Below are positions 8,101 to 15,272 of a stretch of DNA of 18,363 nucleotides, piece by piece; position 1 is the stretch's first letter; each line of letters begins with the position of its first letter. The stretch is from CAYJMQ01 sp964371555 (GTDB taxonomy: Bacteria; Bdellovibrionota; JACOXK01; 2-02-FULL-40-11), in contig CAYJMQ010000041.1 in the NCBI GenBank assembly GCA_964371555.1, positions 1 through 18,363 on the forward strand, given 5' to 3'. Both the position numbers and the translations under genes were made by a program. The notes beneath the pieces are model-generated. The model saw nothing but the letters and a program-made list of their open reading frames with translations, was not told the DNA's origin and did not search any database.

Positions 8101-8371
8101 GAAAACGCTCAAGGATCTGGAAGAGGCGATCATCGAAGGGGCTGTCAAACGAATTCGCCCCAAAATGATGACCGTCATGGCTGCTTTCATGGGACTGCTC
8201 CCCATCATGTTTGCGATGGGAACCGGCAGCGACGTGATGAAACGGATCGCCGCCCCAATGGTCGGCGGCCTCGCCACAAGCTTCATTCTCGAACTCCTTG
8301 TCTACCCTGTTATTTACTATTTATGGAAAAAACGGACGCTTATTGAAAAAATGACGCACGAAGTTCATTGA
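5108..8371 (+). CDS. cusA: Inner-membrane RND pump for Cu(I)/Ag(I) (CusA-like)
   Basis: A proton-driven HME-RND pump of 1087 aa (E. coli CusA 1047). The N-terminus (MPLDAIPDLSDTQVII; VTYPIISALLG; DGTNLYWARSRVLEYL) is diagnostic of the CusA/CzcA family. The three methionines of the CusA Cu(I)/Ag(I) site all align: Met588 in NEGAFLYMP, Met638 in PFSMVETT and Met709 in NRIDMLSTGI. This favours monovalent Cu/Ag over Zn/Co/Cd. Proton-relay residues also align: Asp405 in GVLVDGAIVE, Glu976 in DAETGV and Lys1019 in RIRPKMMTV. Compared with CusA, an insertion of about 20 residues rich in aromatics and Pro lies between Met638 and Met709, in the periplasmic pore region. An AGAGG ribosome-binding site sits just before the ATG. 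It is the last gene of the operon, and its 3' end overlaps the convergent aldo/keto reductase by 32 bp. Confidence 0.95.
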   Translation: MVERIIEFSAKNKFLIFVITATAIIAAAWSIQRMPLDAIPDLSDTQVIIYSKWDRSPDIIEDQVTYPIISALLGAPKIKVLRGISDFGFSYVYVIFEDGTNLYWARSRVLEYLSKILARLPADVKTEIGPDATSVGWVYQYVLLDEANQLNLSELRSLQDWQLKFHLQSVPGVAEVASIGGFVKQYQIHIDPNRLIAYNLSLSDVIQAVRAGNSDAGGRVIEFSGTEYMVRGRGYVKNIFDIEKMVITTDPRTNVPILVKHVGKVVIGSDMRRGVSDFNGMGDAPGGIVIMRQGENALNVIERVKQRIKEITPSLPKGVKIIPTYDRSELIQRSIATLKHELIIEVIIVSLVILLFLWHFPSAIVPIVTIPISVFLSFIPMYLMGITSNIMSLAGIAISIGVLVDGAIVEVENAYKKLEIWNSTGRKGDFHAIRLEALKQVGPSVFFSLLVIAVSFLPIFTLVDQEGRLFRPLAISKTLVMTLAAILAVTVDPALRMMFTKMDAFRFKPSWFCKITNSLLVGTYYPEEKHPISRLLFKYYEPAVHFVLKHSKATLLTAVLLTLSIIPVYLKLGSEFMPPLNEGAFLYMPTAFPGMSVSEAQQIIQIQDTLLKEFPEVETVFGKAGRADTPTDPAPFSMVETTVVLKPVNQWPKVIRWYSFLPSFMHPLFTWITPNHRTFEEIQEVMNEKLRFAGIPNIWTMPIKNRIDMLSTGIRTPIGIKVLGSDLKMIQEISEKIESTVRDIPGTRNVYAERTADGYYLDFVFNRDELARYGISISDAQTIISAAIGGENIAYTIEGRERYPIHVRYDREFRDDIETLKRVLVSTPSGAHIPMAQIAEIQRNQGPAMVRNENGMLAGFIYIDVSGRDIGTYVKEAKKKVEEKIEVPAGISLAWSGQYENIIRVKERLKFVIPLTLFIIALLLYTNTRSLVKTGIVMLAVPFSLIGGIWLLYILGYHMSIAVWVGMIALMGLDAETGVFMLLYLDLAYEDRIKSGRMKTLKDLEEAIIEGAVKRIRPKMMTVMAAFMGLLPIMFAMGTGSDVMKRIAAPMVGGLATSFILELLVYPVIYYLWKKRTLIEKMTHEVH

Positions 8372-9284
8372 TTTTTTGCGACGAAGGCAGAGAATTGAGG
8401 GTCGTAAGAAGGCTTTGCAGTTGGTCTAAGTTTCGAATGCCGCAAATCGCAGTGCTCACTTCGGGAAAACTCAAGTTGAACCCCAAGGCTGCCTGAAGAC
8501 CCGAGATGCCGGCTGTTTTGAGAAATGTTTGAAATTTTTCGATTCCATCGATCTTATTTTGCAGGTAACTTGTTTTCCACCACGGAGCCCAGGAACGGCA
8601 ATCAGAGGGATCAAACTTTCTATCTCGCGTAACTCGGCCGGTAAGAACCCCCTTCCCTAATGTTCCCCATGTCATAAATCCATAGTTGTGTTCACGAATG
8701 AGGGGAAATAATGTCTCTCTTAAATCATCTTTGAAAAAATTAAACTCATCCTGAACAACTTGAACCCGATCCACCTCTCGCGCTTTTTTTAGATCTTCCG
8801 GTTGAGGATTACTTAAACCTATGAATCGAATCTTTCCTTCTGCTTTTGCCCGGGAAAGCGCTTTCATCGGCTCTCGAATGTCAACTTTGGAATCAGGCCA
8901 ATGAATCATATAAAGATCGATGTAATCAGTCTTAAGATCTTTGAGACTCTGGTGAAGCATTGTCTCCGTCGTCTGCAGATCATTAGATATGAAAATCCTT
9001 TTTTTTGAATTCCATGTCACACCAGATTTTGAAACAAGAAAAACGTCATCTCTTCTATTATTAAAAGCCTTCCCAATCCGTCTTTCCGATTCCCCGAAAC
9101 CATAGACGGGAGCTGTATCATAAATGTTAATACCGGCATCAAAACAGGCGTGAAGAAGATCTATAGACTCTTTCTCTGAAATATCTCCAAAGCCATAGCC
9201 TCCCCCTTCTCCACTGATCGCAGCTCCTCCAAAAGCTATTTCAGAGACATAAAAATCGAGGCTTCCAAATTTTCGCTTTTTCAT
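8340..9284 (-). CDS. Aldo/keto reductase family oxidoreductase
   Basis: A cytoplasmic NAD(P)H-dependent reductase with the (beta/alpha)8 AKR fold; the substrate is unknown. The start at 9284 (MKKRKFGSLDFYVSEIAFGG) matches the usual AKR opening. An in-frame ATG at 9329 would add 15 residues that look unlike the family, and neither start has a strong ribosome-binding site. From 9284 the catalytic tetrad is complete: Asp56 and Tyr61 in YDTAPVYG, Lys86 in LVSKSG and His128 in MIHWP. The GIRNLDQLQ motif near the C-terminus belongs to the cofactor-binding region. About 314 aa is normal. It converges on the cusA-like gene with a 32-bp overlap and diverges from the nucleosidase-like gene. No partner enzyme points to a pathway. 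Confidence 0.9.
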   Translation of the reverse strand: MKKRKFGSLDFYVSEIAFGGAAISGEGGGYGFGDISEKESIDLLHACFDAGINIYDTAPVYGFGESERRIGKAFNNRRDDVFLVSKSGVTWNSKKRIFISNDLQTTETMLHQSLKDLKTDYIDLYMIHWPDSKVDIREPMKALSRAKAEGKIRFIGLSNPQPEDLKKAREVDRVQVVQDEFNFFKDDLRETLFPLIREHNYGFMTWGTLGKGVLTGRVTRDRKFDPSDCRSWAPWWKTSYLQNKIDGIEKFQTFLKTAGISGLQAALGFNLSFPEVSTAICGIRNLDQLQSLLTTLNSLPSSQKINELRASFFQ

Positions 9285-9368
9285 AAGAGACTTTATATAC
9301 CACACCTTCATGACAGAGGGGCTGCTCATGTTGGCTTTGCTGTTCTTTTATGTTAGGTCGAAGCGCTG

Positions 9369-10253
9369 ATGCGTCTTTTAACTTTTGCCCACCGGGGAGA
9401 AGCTCAAGTCTTCTTAAAAAGAGAGAATTACAAATCCATATCATTCTTCTTTGATGGCCTTTACGAAAATGGAGGCGATTTGCTTCTCATCACTGGCGAA
9501 GGACTCCAAAAAACAACAGAAAAAACGGCCGCTGTTTGCGCTTCTTATAATAAGAAAATATCGCACGTGATCAATTTTGGCATCGCCGGTTCTCTTTCCC
9601 CGGAACTTACATTGGGCGAAATTTATTCTGTAAGAACCGTTTATAAGGAAAATGAATTCCATTCCTTCACAACCCGCGGGATGACTTCTCGAACAGCCCC
9701 GCATTTCGACTGCATCAGCGCTCTCGAGCGAGTCGTCAATGATGAGAAAGCGGCAAAGCTTGGCTGCTTTGCTCAAATCGTCGATCGTGAACTGTGGGCT
9801 ATTGGATCTTTAGCTTCTCTTTTTAAGATTCCGTTTCGCTCTCATAAACTCATAGCAGATCAATTTTTATTTCAGACAGGCTCACAAACTTCCTGTTTTG
9901 ATTTAAGAGAGCGAGCCGCCGACTTTAGCGAAAAAATCTACGATTATTTTTATCAAAATTTAAAATCTGAAAAAATTGAATCTTCCCTTTCAGAAAAAAA
10001 AGTCCAAATTCCAGAAGGCTTTTACGCAACAGTGTCTCAATCTCAAAAACTGGAAACCCTCGCTCAAAAACTGGCTCTCAAATGGCGCATAAGCCCTCAT
10101 CAAATTTTTGAACGCGTCAATTTGGAAACTTTAAAGAAAGAAGAAAAACACCCCAAAAAAAGAACGACGTTTCTCCTGAAACTCTTAAATCAGAAGCTTG
10201 TACCAGATCTCCAAAAGATTTTGCGCGGCACAGAGAATTCGTCATCCCAATGA
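9369..10253 (+). CDS. Nucleoside phosphorylase / nucleosidase-fold protein paired with SPL-like radical SAM enzyme
   Basis: The first about 190 residues match the phosphorylase superfamily that includes MTA/SAH nucleosidase and purine nucleoside phosphorylase. A glycine motif lies at 42-47 (TGEGLQ), the nucleoside-binding FGIAGSLSPELTLGEI at 70-85, Asp139 and Glu141 in VDRELWAI, and LIADQF near 164. Asp164 aligns with the catalytic Asp that protonates the base. These enzymes cleave the glycosidic bond of nucleosides. The C-terminal about 100 residues are helical, Lys/Gln-rich and not part of the usual fold; their role is unknown. The stop overlaps the next start by 4 bp (ATGA), so it is co-translated with the radical SAM protein. 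The substrate is unknown. A modified or damaged nucleoside made or handled by the partner is an inference. The ribosome-binding site is weak. Confidence 0.75.
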   Translation: MRLLTFAHRGEAQVFLKRENYKSISFFFDGLYENGGDLLLITGEGLQKTTEKTAAVCASYNKKISHVINFGIAGSLSPELTLGEIYSVRTVYKENEFHSFTTRGMTSRTAPHFDCISALERVVNDEKAAKLGCFAQIVDRELWAIGSLASLFKIPFRSHKLIADQFLFQTGSQTSCFDLRERAADFSEKIYDYFYQNLKSEKIESSLSEKKVQIPEGFYATVSQSQKLETLAQKLALKWRISPHQIFERVNLETLKKEEKHPKKRTTFLLKLLNQKLVPDLQKILRGTENSSSQ

Positions 10254-11257
10254 ATATTTCCCGGATATTTATTGAAGAGCAAGTCAAAGATCATCCCCGG
10301 GCTCTTAAAATTTTGAGTTACTTTCCCGCTGTTTCTGTCACCGTCATTAGAAAAGTGGAAGATGTCTTTGGACGTGTCAAAAAACCGTATCTCCAAAAAA
10401 GAGAAACGCTCAATTTGTTTATTGGTCGAAAAGAAGGAACCGTTGTGAAACGGGCGCCTGACGCTTACGGATTAACGCAAGACCCTCATTACTACTTCGT
10501 TCATGCCTACAATTGCATCTACGAATGCGAATATTGTTATCTTCAAGGCTATTTCCACTCGCCTGATCTCGTCTTCTTCATTAATCATGAAGAAATTGGG
10601 AATGAAATGGTTCGTCTCGTTGAAAAAGTCCATCCAGAGAAAACAGTGTGGTTTCATGCGGGAGAATTCAGCGATTCCCTTGCCCTCTCGCATATAACCA
10701 ATGAATGGCCCTTTTATTTTGATTTGTTTTCAAAACTTCCACGAGCCAAACTTGAGCTTCGAACAAAATCAGTCAACATCGCAGCCATCAAAGAACTGAC
10801 GCCTCAAAAAAATATTCTCATCACCTATTCTCTTTCGCCAGATATCCTTGCTCAAAAATACGACCGGAAAACTCCCTCGATGGATTCACGCCTGAAAGCA
10901 ATAGAAACCTTGTCATCTCTCGGCCATCCTATTGGAATCCATTTTGATCCGATCATCTACTTCGATGAATTTGAATCAGCTTATGAAGAACTTATCGAAA
11001 AAATTGTGAAAAAAATTCCTTCAGAAAAAATTGAATACATTTCTCTCGGTGTTGTTCGATTTTCAAAACAGGCTTATCGTGAAGTTGAAAAAAATTATTC
11101 CGCGAGTGGACTGCTCGCGGCTGATTTCAGCAAAAGTTCCGATGACAAAGTTCGATATCCCCACCCTGTGCGGCTTTATCTCTTAAATAAAGTGAGAGAT
11201 TTATGTCTGAGCGCTGGAATTGATAGAGGGAAAATCTACCTATGCATGGAATCGTAA
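10250..11257 (+). CDS. SPL-superfamily radical SAM protein lacking the hydrogen-donor cysteine
   Basis: A radical SAM enzyme with the 4Fe-4S motif Cys89-x3-Cys93-x2-Cys96 (CIYECEYCYLQGYF). It resembles spore photoproduct lyase (SPL) along its length: the CYLQ continuation, the DSRLKAIE segment, GIHFDPIIYFDEFESAYEEL and the REVEKNYS segment near the C-terminus. SPL splits the UV-induced thymine dimer of spores. The SPL segment with the catalytic Cys (EASCTSD, Cys141 in Bacillus) aligns here with HAGEFSDSLAL, which has Glu139 at that place. Canonical photoproduct repair is therefore unlikely, and no sporulation gene is near. It may act on another nucleic-acid lesion or nucleoside. It is translationally coupled to the nucleosidase-like gene upstream and ends 20 bp before the stop of the convergent protease gene. 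Confidence is high for the superfamily, low for the reaction. Confidence 0.85.
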   Translation: MNISRIFIEEQVKDHPRALKILSYFPAVSVTVIRKVEDVFGRVKKPYLQKRETLNLFIGRKEGTVVKRAPDAYGLTQDPHYYFVHAYNCIYECEYCYLQGYFHSPDLVFFINHEEIGNEMVRLVEKVHPEKTVWFHAGEFSDSLALSHITNEWPFYFDLFSKLPRAKLELRTKSVNIAAIKELTPQKNILITYSLSPDILAQKYDRKTPSMDSRLKAIETLSSLGHPIGIHFDPIIYFDEFESAYEELIEKIVKKIPSEKIEYISLGVVRFSKQAYREVEKNYSASGLLAADFSKSSDDKVRYPHPVRLYLLNKVRDLCLSAGIDRGKIYLCMES

Positions 11258-11277
11258 GAAAAGGTTTTATTTCATTT

Positions 11278-12978
11278 TTATGGCGCCGTCGTGCTGTACG
11301 CATATTTTTCAATATCAAATCCATACCGGTTCACATTGGTATCTGATTTGAATTGAATGTGTGCCGTATCCCCTTCAACCATGAATGACCAGAAGGCCCC
11401 CATGTTGCCATCGATGTTATCGTATTCTACCGCGTTCTTATTGGTGATTCGGACAACATCGTATCCATCTTCCGTGTTGAATTTCGAAAAATAGATTTTA
11501 AGAAGTGTCGCCCCTGGATGATGGATTGTCCATGTCTGATCGGCGTTGTTCGGGTAGTTATGCGGGGTTGAGATTTTATGGGCAACGTCGATCCAATCCC
11601 CCGGATCTTTGGGACCCGCTTTCGGCGGAATGATATTGTGGAGAGCGTTATAAGCATTTACGCGCCCCGCAGACATCACCTTTCTTCGCACGGAAAGAAT
11701 CTCATCGCTTGTTTTAATCAGGCGATCTCTCACCTCTTCGGGAGAAAGCTCCGGCTCATGAGACAAAATGAGCGCGGCCACCCCTGAGACATGGGGGGTT
11801 GCCATCGATGTCCCTTTCATGACATCGTAATTATTTCCCGGAATACTGCTTAAAATCGCCTGCCCCGGCGCCAGCAGATGAACCGACTTTATCCCAAAAT
11901 TAGAGAAGCCAGCCAGGACATCCTCGCTCGTTGTTGCCCCGACTGAAATGACATTAGGCTGCTGGTAGCTTGAGGGATAGTGGGGAAAACTATCGGTATT
12001 TTTACCGTCATTCCCGGCAGCCGCGGTAAATACAATCTTTTTTTGATTCGCAAGGGAAATGACGTCATAAAGGGTCTGCGAAAATCCCCCTCCCCCCCAG
12101 CTGGTGCTTAAAATTTTAGCCCCCATTGCGATTGCATATTCGATCCCGAGCGCCGCGTCGGACAGGTTCCCGGACCCGAAAGAATCAAGAAACTTAACGG
12201 CCATCAGCTTCACTGTTGGAGCAACCCCGACCACACCTATTTTGTTATCTTTGACGGCGGCAATCGTTCCGGAAACATGCGTCCCATGCTCATGATCATC
12301 AAATGGATCGCCGTCACGATTGGAGAAATCATATCCATAGACATCATCTCTATAGCCATTTTTATCATCATCAATCCCATTGCCGGGAATTTCACCCGTG
12401 TTGACCCATATATTTGCCGCCAAATCTTTATGCTTATAATCAATCCCCGTATCGATCACAGCTACCACAATATCTGGCGAACCTGTCGTTGTCGTCCAGG
12501 CTTCTGGCGCATCAATATCTGCATCATGGCTTCCTACGAGCCCTGTCGGATCTGGCTGACCGGTATTGTGTAACCCCCACAGCTGATCAAACTTAGGGTC
12601 ATCCGGAAGGGGAACATCTTGAGCCGCGCCGTAAATGGAATAAATATAGTTCGGTTCCGCATATTCAATGAGTGGGTGGCTATTATAGTAAGAAAGGGCC
12701 TCCTGAATGTCGGCAGTGGGCAACTGAATATGCTCAAGTCCTTTCACGAACTTAAAGTGGTCAAGAACTCTTGCGCCTGTTAAATGATGAACATATTCAG
12801 ATGAAAGCAGCCCCATTCCATTTTTAAATTTCACAAGAAGTTCCCCAGGCACATAAGAAATTCTCTGAGTCCCCCCCCGCTTTCCGATGAGATCTTCTTT
12901 TTTCGAGGCATAAACGGCCTGATGGATAAGAACCGCAACGATTAAAACACTGCAGAGAAACCATAGGACTCTTCCCAT
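11278..12978 (-). CDS. Secreted subtilisin-like serine protease (S8) with C-terminal CUB-like domain
   Basis: A 566-residue preproprotease. A signal peptide occupies about residues 1-24 (hydrophobic core VLWFLCSVLIVAVLI). A prodomain-like segment lies at about 43-115 (GELLVKFK to EYAEPNY), as in subtilases of the fervidolysin/thermitase type. The catalytic domain at about 125-450 holds Asp176 (VIDTGID), His231 (HGTHVSG), the oxyanion Asn323 (AAAGNDG) and Ser391 (GTSMATPH), all intact. An Asp/Asn-rich stretch at about 200-228 could bind calcium. Residues about 455-560 resemble a CUB-like beta-sandwich (YPNNADQTW, FNTEDGYDVV, IQFKSD, YGFDIE), often a calcium-dependent binding module. No sorting or membrane anchor is seen, so export to periplasm or medium is likely. 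An excellent ribosome-binding site, AGGAGG 5 nt before the ATG, fixes the start. Confidence 0.93.
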   Translation of the reverse strand: MGRVLWFLCSVLIVAVLIHQAVYASKKEDLIGKRGGTQRISYVPGELLVKFKNGMGLLSSEYVHHLTGARVLDHFKFVKGLEHIQLPTADIQEALSYYNSHPLIEYAEPNYIYSIYGAAQDVPLPDDPKFDQLWGLHNTGQPDPTGLVGSHDADIDAPEAWTTTTGSPDIVVAVIDTGIDYKHKDLAANIWVNTGEIPGNGIDDDKNGYRDDVYGYDFSNRDGDPFDDHEHGTHVSGTIAAVKDNKIGVVGVAPTVKLMAVKFLDSFGSGNLSDAALGIEYAIAMGAKILSTSWGGGGFSQTLYDVISLANQKKIVFTAAAGNDGKNTDSFPHYPSSYQQPNVISVGATTSEDVLAGFSNFGIKSVHLLAPGQAILSSIPGNNYDVMKGTSMATPHVSGVAALILSHEPELSPEEVRDRLIKTSDEILSVRRKVMSAGRVNAYNALHNIIPPKAGPKDPGDWIDVAHKISTPHNYPNNADQTWTIHHPGATLLKIYFSKFNTEDGYDVVRITNKNAVEYDNIDGNMGAFWSFMVEGDTAHIQFKSDTNVNRYGFDIEKYAYSTTAP

Positions 12979-13147
12979 GAAATCCTCCTGTGCTTTACCT
13001 TCGGTTTAAATACTTAAGATGTGATTAGAGAAATACCGTTTTTAGTTTACCAGAAAGTATCTTTGGGATGCAAGGGGAGATGCAAGGAAGGCTCAATTAA
13101 AAATCAGACAAATTGAACACTGCCATGTATTTATTCAAAATATGAAT

Positions 13148-14089
13148 TTATTGATGAATCAGATCAAAAGCTGCCGAGTAGGGATCTTTTTTCCCATTCT
13201 CAACATCGTGGAGAAGCTTTTTTAAAGAAGTTTTCTTTCCGGACTGGGCAAGAAACCATTTTTCGTATTCATGAATCAAAATCTCCAAAAATTCGCGACG
13301 AAGCTCTTGTATTCTTTTTTGTCTTAGTTCTTTGGGATTTTTCTCCAGAAATTTTTTATGCTTTAGAAGATTCTGCCATAATTCGGGAATCCCAATTCCT
13401 GTCGTCGCTTCCGTCTTTAAAACCGGGACATGCCATGGCTTATGTTCAAAACCGACCATCTCCGTAAGCTGGGATTTCATCTGATCGGCTCCGGGGCGAT
13501 CTGATTTATTAACGACAAAAACATTTGCAATCTCAAGAAGCCCCGCCTTCATGGTTTGAACGGTGTCTCCACTTTCGGGCACAAGAATTACAATCGTCGT
13601 GTCGGCAATCTCCATGACAGCAAGCTCTGTCTGTCCCACCCCCACTGTTTCCACAATAATGACTTGAAAACCATACGCCTGAAAAATACGAAGAATCTGT
13701 TTTGTCGCGCGTGACAGTCCACCATAAGATCCCCGCGAGCCGAGACTCCGGATAAAAACATCTTTGTCCCTCGCATGAGACTGCATCCGAATCCGGTCAC
13801 CCAGAAGCGCCCCCCCGCTAAAAGGGCTGGAAGGGTCTATGGCCAATACGGCCACACTCTTCTTTTCATTCCTGATCAGCCGGATTATCTGGTCGACCAG
13901 CGTACTTTTGCCAGATCCGGGAGGCCCGGTAACTCCTATAACAAAAGGTCTTCTTTTCTTCTCCTTCCCACTCCGCTGATATAGCTCAGGCATCAGGCGA
14001 ACCAGATCCGGCGATTGATTTTCAACCAGTGTAATCAGCCGGGAGAGCGCCCGCCGGTCCCCCTTCATCATTGAACGAATCAGATCCAT
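13148..14089 (-). CDS. meaB: MeaB/ArgK-type P-loop GTPase (methylmalonyl-CoA mutase chaperone)
   Basis: A G3E-type GTPase that protects and reloads B12-dependent acyl-CoA mutases. The Walker A motif GPPGSGKST is at residues 55-63. The MeaB signature DPSSPFSGGALLGDRIRM is at 85-102, SLGSRGSYGGLS at 116-127, ETVGVGQTE at 147-155 and NKSD in the guanine-specificity position. The length of 313 aa is close to E. coli ArgK (331). No mutase subunit is visible nearby, so the partner must be elsewhere or the gene has moved. It is transcribed in the same direction as the protease upstream of it in coordinate order, but about 170 bp separate them. Its start faces the repeat array and the divergent tadC-like gene. 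The intergenic stretch 12979-13147 shows no clear element. Confidence 0.93.
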   Translation of the reverse strand: MDLIRSMMKGDRRALSRLITLVENQSPDLVRLMPELYQRSGKEKKRRPFVIGVTGPPGSGKSTLVDQIIRLIRNEKKSVAVLAIDPSSPFSGGALLGDRIRMQSHARDKDVFIRSLGSRGSYGGLSRATKQILRIFQAYGFQVIIVETVGVGQTELAVMEIADTTIVILVPESGDTVQTMKAGLLEIANVFVVNKSDRPGADQMKSQLTEMVGFEHKPWHVPVLKTEATTGIGIPELWQNLLKHKKFLEKNPKELRQKRIQELRREFLEILIHEYEKWFLAQSGKKTSLKKLLHDVENGKKDPYSAAFDLIHQ

Positions 14090-14155
14090 ATTGTTTTTCT
14101 AGCACACACTTCAAAAAGATGTCGATCCAAAGTTGTTGCTCAGCTTTTCGCACAC

Positions 14156-14290
14156 GATCCTTCGCTGCGCTCAGGATAGTTTTTGTCGCTTTTCGCTCAC
14201 AAGATCCTTCGCTGCGCTCAGGATAGTTTTTGTCGCTTTTCGCTCACAAGATCCTTCGCTGCGCTCAGGATAGTTTTTGTCGCTTTTCGC
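14156..14290. repeat. Array of about 2.9 perfect 47-bp tandem repeats, REP-like
   Basis: Units begin at 14156, 14203 and 14250, exactly 47 bp apart. The third breaks off after 41 bp. A degenerate partial copy seems to precede the array at about 14143-14155. Each unit contains ATCCTTCGCTGCGCTCAGGA, whose ends (ATCCT and AGGAT) are complementary around a GC-rich centre. The reverse complement resembles the CCTGAGCGCAGCGAAGGAT-type repeat dispersed in many bacterial genomes. The unit length is not a multiple of three and no coding sequence covers it. There are no spacers, so it is not CRISPR. It lies between the divergent meaB-like and tadC-like genes. Confidence 0.9.
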
Positions 14291-14301
14291 GACAAAAACT
14301 A
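14271..14301. other. Perfect 13-bp hairpin closing the 47-bp repeat array
   Basis: TAGTTTTTGTCGC (14271-14283) and GCGACAAAAACTA (14289-14301) pair perfectly over a 5-nt loop. The left arm belongs to the last repeat; the right arm is unique sequence. It reads as a strong hairpin on either strand but lacks the trailing T-run of an intrinsic terminator. It sits about 45 bp before the tadC-like start. Confidence 0.7.
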
Positions 14302-14345
14302 GCTAAATCGCCCCCCCATATCTTCCGATAAGGAGACGTGAGGGA

Positions 14346-15272
14346 ATGGGTATGCTCTGGATTGCTTATTTATTGATAGGATTCAGTATTTTTATCTTAT
14401 GCTATGAGTTTTTTAAGTTTGGCTCTCAACGAAAAAAAGAGCCAAGGGGAGGGGTCCCATCTTCGGCTGTTTCAAAGTCGCTTATTTTGAGGCTTAGCCG
14501 GCCTCTGATTCAGGCTTATCTCCTGCCATCGGTTGCCAACTTCAAAATCGATAATTTCAGAAAAGAAAAAAAACAAAAAATCGCATCGGCTGGATTAACA
14601 GATGAACTGACAGCGGATGAACTCTTCGCGCTCAAACTTCTCCTGGCGCTTCTTCTCCCCCTGATGGCGCTGATCTACAATTTTGCGCTGAATGTCGCAA
14701 ATCCGATCGTGCTGATCGTTATTTTCGGCGCTGTCGGCTATTCCTTTCCGGAACTCTGGCTCAAAAGCGTGATCAAAGAACGTCAGCTTGAGATTCGTCT
14801 GGCGCTCCCCTTTGTCATCGATCTTTTAAGTCTCTGCACTGAAGCGGGACTCGATTTCATGGGAGCCATTCAACGTGTCGTCATCAAAGCAAAAAGAAGC
14901 TCTCTCATCGACGAGCTCAAAATGGTTTTAAATGACATTAAGCTGGGAACTACCCGGGCCGATGCCCTTCGAAACATGTCAATGCGTATCAATATGCCAG
15001 AAATCTCTTCGCTGGTTGCCGTGCTTGTTACCGCGGAGCAAATGGGATCGAGCATCAGCGTAGCCCTAAAATCGCAGGCGGATCAAATCCGAAACGATCG
15101 GTTCATTCGGGCGGAAAAAGCGGGAGCCGCGGCTTCACAGAAAATTCTTTTTCCCCTCATCTTTTTTATTGTTCCCGCTGTTTTTATTGTTGTGCTGGGC
15201 CCCCTCATTGCAAAGCTTCTTCAAAAACTATTTTCAGGGGAAATTGGAGGTATCGGTGGCGGATTTTTTTAA
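14346..15272 (+). CDS. tadC: TadC-like type II secretion F-domain membrane protein
   Basis: An inner-membrane platform protein of Tad (tight adherence) pili or a related secretion system. Membrane segments are seen at about residues 3-23, 92-112 and 114-133 and at the C-terminus, about 268-290. The T2SSF domain fills about 138-265, with LPFVIDLLSLCTEAGLDFMGAI and LVTAEQMGSSISVALKSQAD typical of TadC. These proteins pair with TadB and the ATPase TadA, but neither lies in the window: upstream is the repeat array and an opposite-strand gene. AAGGAG lies about 11 nt before the chosen ATG and GAGGGA touches it; the ATG two codons later is an alternative. It is the first gene of a tightly packed operon, and its end overlaps the DUF192 gene by 17 bp. 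Confidence 0.88.
   Translation: MGMLWIAYLLIGFSIFILCYEFFKFGSQRKKEPRGGVPSSAVSKSLILRLSRPLIQAYLLPSVANFKIDNFRKEKKQKIASAGLTDELTADELFALKLLLALLLPLMALIYNFALNVANPIVLIVIFGAVGYSFPELWLKSVIKERQLEIRLALPFVIDLLSLCTEAGLDFMGAIQRVVIKAKRSSLIDELKMVLNDIKLGTTRADALRNMSMRINMPEISSLVAVLVTAEQMGSSISVALKSQADQIRNDRFIRAEKAGAAASQKILFPLIFFIVPAVFIVVLGPLIAKLLQKLFSGEIGGIGGGFF

Noticed and set aside
5108..8371. CzcA (Zn/Co/Cd) assignment
   Set aside because: All three methionines of the CusA monovalent-metal site are present, favouring Cu/Ag.
9285..9329. N-terminal extension of the aldo/keto reductase from ATG 9329
   Set aside because: The extra 15 residues do not resemble the family start and no ribosome-binding site supports it; kept only as an alternative.
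10250..11257. Futalosine-pathway radical SAM enzyme (MqnC/MqnE) with the upstream gene as MqnB
   Set aside because: The flanks of the cluster motif and the C-terminal segments follow SPL rather than MqnC/MqnE, and no other menaquinone gene is nearby.
14156..14290. CRISPR array
   Set aside because: The 47-bp units are contiguous, with no variable spacers, and no cas genes are present.
15169..15255. An ATG start at 15169 giving the DUF192 protein a signal peptide
   Set aside because: The hydrophobic leader is a frame-shadow of the tadC membrane segment and would need a 104-bp overlap. GTG 15256 has a well-placed GGAGG and fits the family length.
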